A stretch of DNA of 64,000 bases from Tetradesmus obliquus (taxonomy: Eukaryota > Chlorophyta > Chlorophyceae > Sphaeropleales > Scenedesmaceae), in the NCBI GenBank assembly GCA_030272155.1, contig CP126195.1:3145001-3209000 (forward strand). Direction: 5' to 3'. The notes below the pieces were generated by a model. That model searched no databases, was not told where the DNA came from, and worked only from the letters and a program-made list of their open reading frames with translations. The position numbers and the translations under genes were made by a program. Numbering within the stretch: position 1 is the stretch's first letter; each line of letters begins with the position of its first letter. Shown here piece after piece: positions 59,566-64,000 of the stretch.

Positions 59566-61311
59566 TCAGCCTGACTTAGCATCCTGCAAGTCAGCAGAAA
59601 TGTCGTCACTCTTAAGGGCCACTCCTGTATGGTGTAAGACATGCAAGTTACTGTGCTGGTTCCGATGCTGAAGAGCACTGCTGCTTCTGCAAGCCACGCA
59701 GCATGAGCATCCACCAATGGTGTGCAGATGTTGGCAGCACACCACACCGGTAAGTTCTACGCATTCTTGCAAGCTGCCACCATTGGTTGCTGTAACTCTG
59801 CCCACCTTTGCCTCCACCAGGCAGCATCCTGCCATGGGGGCGGCCAGAGGCAGCATCTTCAGGTGTTGCTGCTGCACCACCCAGCAGCCCACGCTTGAGG
59901 CCTGCAGAGCAGCGGCGTACAGCACCATGTGGTGCAACCTGGACAACTGGTGGTTTACAAACTATTCTCTGACTGCCAGCTGCATATTGCCTGCATCACT
60001 GCTCTGCATGTAAGCTGCAGCACCAGCTGCTGTTCAATGCATGCAGCTGTGCCAGCTAGCAGACATGTGCGCTTGTGCATGTTGGTGTCACAAGCAATTG
60101 CTGTGAAAGCAACCTGCTTCCCCTGCAGTGCCTCGCGAGGCGACGGCGATCGCCGTCGTAGCCCCAGCAAAGCACAACGGGCATTTCTGACTGACTGCTT
60201 TCCAGCCTGTCTTTGTTGCTGCGCTGCAGTTTCGTTGCAAGCCAACACATGTGCTGCACAAATCGGCTCAAACACAGCAAGTTCCTGCATAACACGCGCT
60301 TGAAAAGTGCAAGCTGCTCACCGCGGCCTCCGCCAGGCAGCATCCTGCCATGTGGGCGGCCAGATGCATCAGCATTGCCGTCAGCTGCTGCTGCTGCAGC
60401 CAGCAGGCCACGTGCAGGGACATCATCAGGCACCAGCCTACTGCCACCTGCAGGAGCCAAGCATGCAGGAGGTAAACACTTTGATCAAAAAAATGCACTT
60501 ACATACTACGCATGTGTGCAGGATGTTTGAGCAGTGGATGCACGTGGCATGCACATGCAATCCCTCTCGCAGCCCTTGGTAGCTAGCCTTCTAGCTTGTA
60601 GGAATACGGCATGAATAGTGACAGAGCGATGCACCTGCATGCCTCATGCCCCTGCTGCTGCGTGCAGCTGGTCACCCTGCCTAGCGCTGCTCACCGCGGC
60701 CCCCGCCAGGCAGCATGCGGCCATGAGGGCGGCCAGAAGCAGCACCAGCTGCTGCTGCTGTGCTCATCATGTGGCGCCCTGCGGCAGTTGCGGCAGCGCA
60801 CATGCGTTCACCTCGCTAACACGGCTCCGCTAGCACGGCAAGCTGTGTGTGGGTCGCTGACAACCACTTGGTTGTTTAGAAGAGCTGTGCCCTAGCTATG
60901 CATCACAGGCGCATGACCAGGGGGTGTACAAGGATCGTCCTTGTAGGAAGCTGTGCTCGTAACAGCAGAGTCTGCTGTTATGAGCACAGCTTCAGGCTGC
61001 GCATTTATGCAGGCAGGCAGTGACTCCAGCTCAGGAGTGAGCTTGGTGCCTTGATTGCAGCTGCACACTGCTGTTGTGCTGCTCTGGTTAGCTGGGAGAC
61101 TCAGGCACATTGCAACAGCTGTGCTGCTCTGGTTAGCTGGGAGACTCAGGCACATTGCAGGCTTCTCCTGCTGCAACGTTTCAACCCTACATTCGAAATC
61201 ATGTTAATCCGTGAGGACAGCACCTGCATGACGCGAAGCTAAGCCCACGGCCAACGAGGCCAGGAGCAGGCTCAGCAGGAGCCACGCCGAGTTGGGTTTG
61301 CAGCACGCCAT
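59566..61311 (-). CDS. small secreted protein with three exon-encoded SGRPHGRMLPGGG repeats
   Basis: Five exons, all separated by phase 1 introns: 61311-61224, 60778-60695, 60447-60322, 59901-59806 and 59624-59566 (150 aa). Exon 1 is a textbook signal peptide (ACCKPNSAWLLLSLLLASLA, then VGLASRHA). Exons 2, 3 and 4 each end in ASGRPHGRMLPGGG followed by R, R and K and a Gly split by the intron. The parts before the repeat vary and are Ala-rich, with basic sites VPARG and LKRG. Exon 5 is short and acidic (VALKSDDISADLQDAKSG). The repeats with single or paired basic residues and a C-terminal Gly-Gly-Gly-Arg/Lys look like a secreted peptide precursor. Green algae are known to have prohormone-type processing and peptide amidation. 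A short structural wall or matrix protein is the alternative. No known family is recognised. Confidence 0.72.
61077..61160. repeat. two-copy 42-bp tandem repeat in intron 1 of the repeat-protein gene
   Basis: GCTGCTCTGGTTAGCTGGGA followed by GACTCAGGCACATTGCA occurs twice. On the coding strand it reads CLSLPANQSST twice in an open frame, but the frame does not match exon phases and ends in stops. Confidence 0.8.
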
Positions 61312-62598
61312 GGACTATCGCCTGCGCCGGCAACAACGCGGAAATCAGTTTGGCTTTTCAGAGCGTGCAAAAACGCGGAACGCGGAAATCAGTTTGGCTT
61401 TTCAGAGTGTGGTATCTCTGCTCTGCAGCCCTAGAGGGTAGAGGGTGTGGAGCCCAGGGGCGCCGCCCCTGGCCACACACACCCTCTTAGCCTTAACTTA
61501 CCCAGGAGCTGCAGAGCTGCCTGGGTAGTCACTCACTCACTCACTCACTCTGCAGCCCTGATCGTACTTGAGATCGCTCCAACGCCAATATATAAGTGAC
61601 GAGCTGCACAAGCGCACATTCAAGCCCAGGGTTTGAGATAAACAGCACAAAACTGAAACTGAACATCATCGACAAAGCTGGGTGGCAATGCGCGATGCCG
61701 AGGTTAAGGGCCGCAAACCCTACCTCTGAGATTTCGTTAAGTACAGCACAGGCGTCTGACCTGCTTCTCAACATAAGACAAGCTTGTTATATTGGTGTCA
61801 AAACATTGTTCGACACTGCCTGCTGCTGCCCACCACTCATGTTCAGATAGGTAGCCCAACAGCAAACTGACCATGCCATACAGCTGTAGGTACTGCCTGT
61901 GCGTGTTGCAACCTGCAGGTAGAGCTGGTGGCACCTTGTGTAAGGTGCACATACGATTCCCAAAGATATCAGTGACAAATGCCCATATGATACCACGCCT
62001 TGCGCTGTAGTACAAGGTGTACAAATGCTGCAGCACAAGCACCAACAAATGCTGCAGTACAAGCGCCAACAAATGCTGCAGTACTACTGCTTGTGACAAG
62101 CGCGTCAACAATCCACTGGCTCACGCCACATGCGCAGCACTGCAAAGTGCTGCTTGCTTTGTGACACCAGCTGCAGTATTGCACACAACTCCACTTTGAA
62201 CTTGCACTGCATACTGCTCACACTTTCAGCCAAAGTGGTACATGCACCGGCAGTGACTATGCGCATGAACCTGGCAACCGCAGCAACCCAACCTATAGAA
62301 CCACAGGTATTGCTAGCTGGCAACTTGGACAGCTCTTGCGCGCCCATCCACCGCTGTAACAGCGCATGTATGTGATTTGAAACAAGAAACTCACGAATGC
62401 TGGGAGCCCATGAGAACGCAAGCTGCGCAATTTCAGCGCATTGCTAGGCCAGCAGAGGCCCTCCCGGCCTCCCCTGGTGTTGCGACTGATCAGCTCGTGA
62501 GCTGCCATGCAGGATATGCTGCCGTAGCAGCGCCCGCGAGCTGTGTGTCGTTGACTCTGCTGGCAGCAGCACACATTGTCATGGCTTGGTTGGTGACA
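61312..62598. other. intergenic with short direct and inverted repeats
   Basis: CGGAAATCAGTTTGGCTTTT then CAGAG occurs at 61339 and 61384. A cluster of inverted repeats spans 61437-61535 (GAGGGTGTG..CACACACCCTC; CCAGGGGCGCCGCCCCTGG; CCCAGGAGC..GCCTGGG) and ends in (CACT)n. It lies upstream of the repeat-protein gene. GCTGCAGTACAAGCGCCAACAAAT-type units repeat around 62020-62090. No gene seen. Confidence 0.6.
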
Positions 62599-62722
62599 TT
62601 ATGATGGCTTTGATGGTGGCTGTGGGAAGCCGTGCTGCACGAGCTGCGCCAGGGGCCTGAAGATGGTCATGCCTTGCCAGGTGGAGGGGTCTGCACCCAC
62701 CCAGCGCCAGCCTACAGCAGCA

Positions 62723-62780
<58 letters not shown>

Positions 62781-63811
62781 CGTGGTGATAGATTGTTACT
62801 GAATGTCCAACTGTTGGTGTATCCACTCTAAATTGAGCTGTGAAGGCGAAGCTGGGCTGTTACTCCAACCAGCAGCCCTGCTGGACTTGACCTGAATAAT
62901 GATGTTCTGCACCTTGAGCTGCTGTCACACCTCAAGTGTGTGCATGAAGTCCCATGTGCGCATCACGTCACCACTGCCAATAAGTGTTTGCGCTTACCTT
63001 TGCACTTCTCAGGCTCCACCACCACTGCCTCAGCCTCCTGCACAGCACAAGGTGCAGTATTCCATGAGGATGGGGTAACACGCATGAGAACTGACCTCTT
63101 GCCAGCTTGTAGCATGTTGCCACTGCCAGTGCCGCTGCATCCTCAAACCCACAGCAGCTGTCGATTATGTAGGTTCCTGATAATGCACCTGTCATGAATC
63201 CAATGATGCACGGATGTGAAGAGACAGGTTGTCTGCTGTATCGGCCCGTGAACTGGCAGCTGCTGCCACCAAGCCGGGGCAGCTCAAGATGCTGCCTGTG
63301 GCATTGCAACATCATTAAATGTACGAAGTGACATGTTACATTTGACGCGTAACACGCAGCGCATCCACGCACCTCTGCTGCCTGGCCCTGCATGAAGATG
63401 ACAACGTAGTGCTGCCCTGTGGGGAACACCACGTTCTCTGCTGCTGCAAATCGCACGTTGCTGATGGTGATACCAGTCTCCTCTAGAACCTGCATAGCAT
63501 ACGCACATGCAAGTCAACGAGGATGCAAACATGCGCCTACAAACGTGCATGGGCGCAGAATTGCTGCAACTGCAAGTGCAGCGGCAAGAGCAACACAATA
63601 GTGCTGCGCTGATGACATGTGAGTGATGCCGCCCAGCACTTGCAGTGGCGCTGTACTGACTACGGGTTGCTCCATAATAGATATTGCAGTCACTCATACT
63701 TGTGCAGAGGCCTGGCCCTATGTCGTCCCTGATCAACAACAGCACTGCTGCTGCGCCGCACCTCGCGTGCCGCACACTGCTGAAAGCTTTCTCCATGCTC
63801 CAAGTGGCCAC
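62599..63811 (-). CDS. NUDT15/MTH2-like Nudix hydrolase, 3' part
   Basis: Nudix enzymes hydrolyse nucleoside diphosphates linked to another moiety; NUDT15-type members clean nucleotide pools. Four exons join in phase: 63811-63762, 63489-63373, 63037-62998 and 62711-62599. Together the first two give GHLEHGESFQQCAAREVLEE followed by TGI, a complete Nudix box (G x5 E x7 RE-U-x-EE-x-G-U). Then follow NVRFAAAENVVFPTGQHYVV with IFMQGQAAE, VVVEPEKCKGWRWV and FRPLAQLVQHGF, matching NUDT15 strand by strand (VEPEKC_xWxWV). The N-terminal strands (GxFxLP) should be on an exon right of the window. The last acceptor follows a CAG/CTG array at 62712-62776. Confidence 0.88.
62712..62776. repeat. CAG/CAACAG array before the last Nudix exon
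   Basis: About twenty trinucleotide units; CTG on the coding strand, ending in GCTGTAG at the acceptor of the exon starting at 62711. Confidence 0.9.
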
Positions 63812-64000
63812 CTGCAAAGTGAGGCCAGGTCACGTGAATCACGCAACAGAGCAGCAGCAGCAACAGCACGAGCAAATCAAGCACAGCACTGCATGCGCAC
63901 TACCATGATTGCAGGCGCTGAATTGCAGGCGCTGCATTGCACCAAATGCTGGCAGCGAACAGAGTCCCTGCTCTGCTGCTGTGCACTGCATGCCACGCGC

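Noticed and set aside
60892-61176. Frame with repeated CLSLPANQSST as an extra exon of the repeat-protein gene
   Set aside because: The available acceptor gives a stop in the required phase, and the repeat is a simple 42-bp tandem duplication inside intron 1.
1-64000. CRISPR array, bacterial operon or prokaryotic island
   Set aside because: Introns throughout, no spaced identical repeats with unique spacers, no operon-like gene packing.

Overview
The window looks like nuclear DNA of a green alga, most likely a chlorophycean (Volvox/Scenedesmus side of Chlorophyta). The evidence is the gene set and style: a chloroplast CP12, a flagellar CFAP91/FAP91, an algal expansin-like protein, many short introns with GTGAGT/GTGCGC-type donors and CTGCAG acceptors, abundant CTG/CAG trinucleotide arrays, and a TGTAA poly(A) signal behind a gene. 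The species cannot be fixed from this sequence. No CRISPR array, rRNA, tRNA gene or recognisable virus-derived or LTR element was seen. All exon structures below are hand-built from splice motifs, phase continuity and protein similarity recalled from memory; no alignment or search was run.

Layout. 0-8.6 kb, minus strand: an alpha/beta-hydrolase (running off the left edge), CP12 (Calvin-cycle redox regulator), an RWDD2-like protein (RWD plus DUF1115-type domain) and an unassigned exon. 8.98-11.3 kb, plus: a six-exon secreted expansin-like protein. 13.4-13.8 kb, minus: a 61-residue single-pass membrane protein, divergent from a PfkB-type sugar/nucleoside kinase (14.2-16.6 kb, plus). 17.1-21.5 kb, plus: CFAP91 with its conserved C-terminal part replaced by a long Gln/Ser-rich tail. 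21.8-25.1 kb, plus: a type II membrane glycosyltransferase. 25.1-28.9 kb: no convincing gene, many low-complexity tracts.

28.9-51.6 kb, minus: a tandem family of four secreted SGNH/GDSL-like hydrolase paralogues (A-D). A, B and C lie in roughly 5-kb duplicated blocks with shared intergenic DNA and mosaic similarity; B has lost one intron exactly; D is divergent, intron-poor and lacks the catalytic Ser, Asn and His, so it looks like a pseudoenzyme. A SINE-like element with a 15-bp target-site duplication lies between C and D. 52.4-58.9 kb, minus: a TPR protein with an unrecognised C-terminal domain and several uncharacterised genes. 59.6-61.3 kb, minus: a five-exon gene for a small secreted protein with three copies of SGRPHGRMLPGGG(R/K)G, each on its own phase 1-1 exon; this is the best candidate for something undescribed. 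The right edge holds the 3' part of a NUDT15-like Nudix hydrolase.

A second theme runs through the whole window: short tandem duplications that include splice junctions. They leave decoy exons in introns (expansin, glycosyltransferase, hydrolases C and D) and one minisatellite grown from a splice donor (RWDD2-like). Sense-strand CTG arrays also sit directly in front of many splice acceptors.
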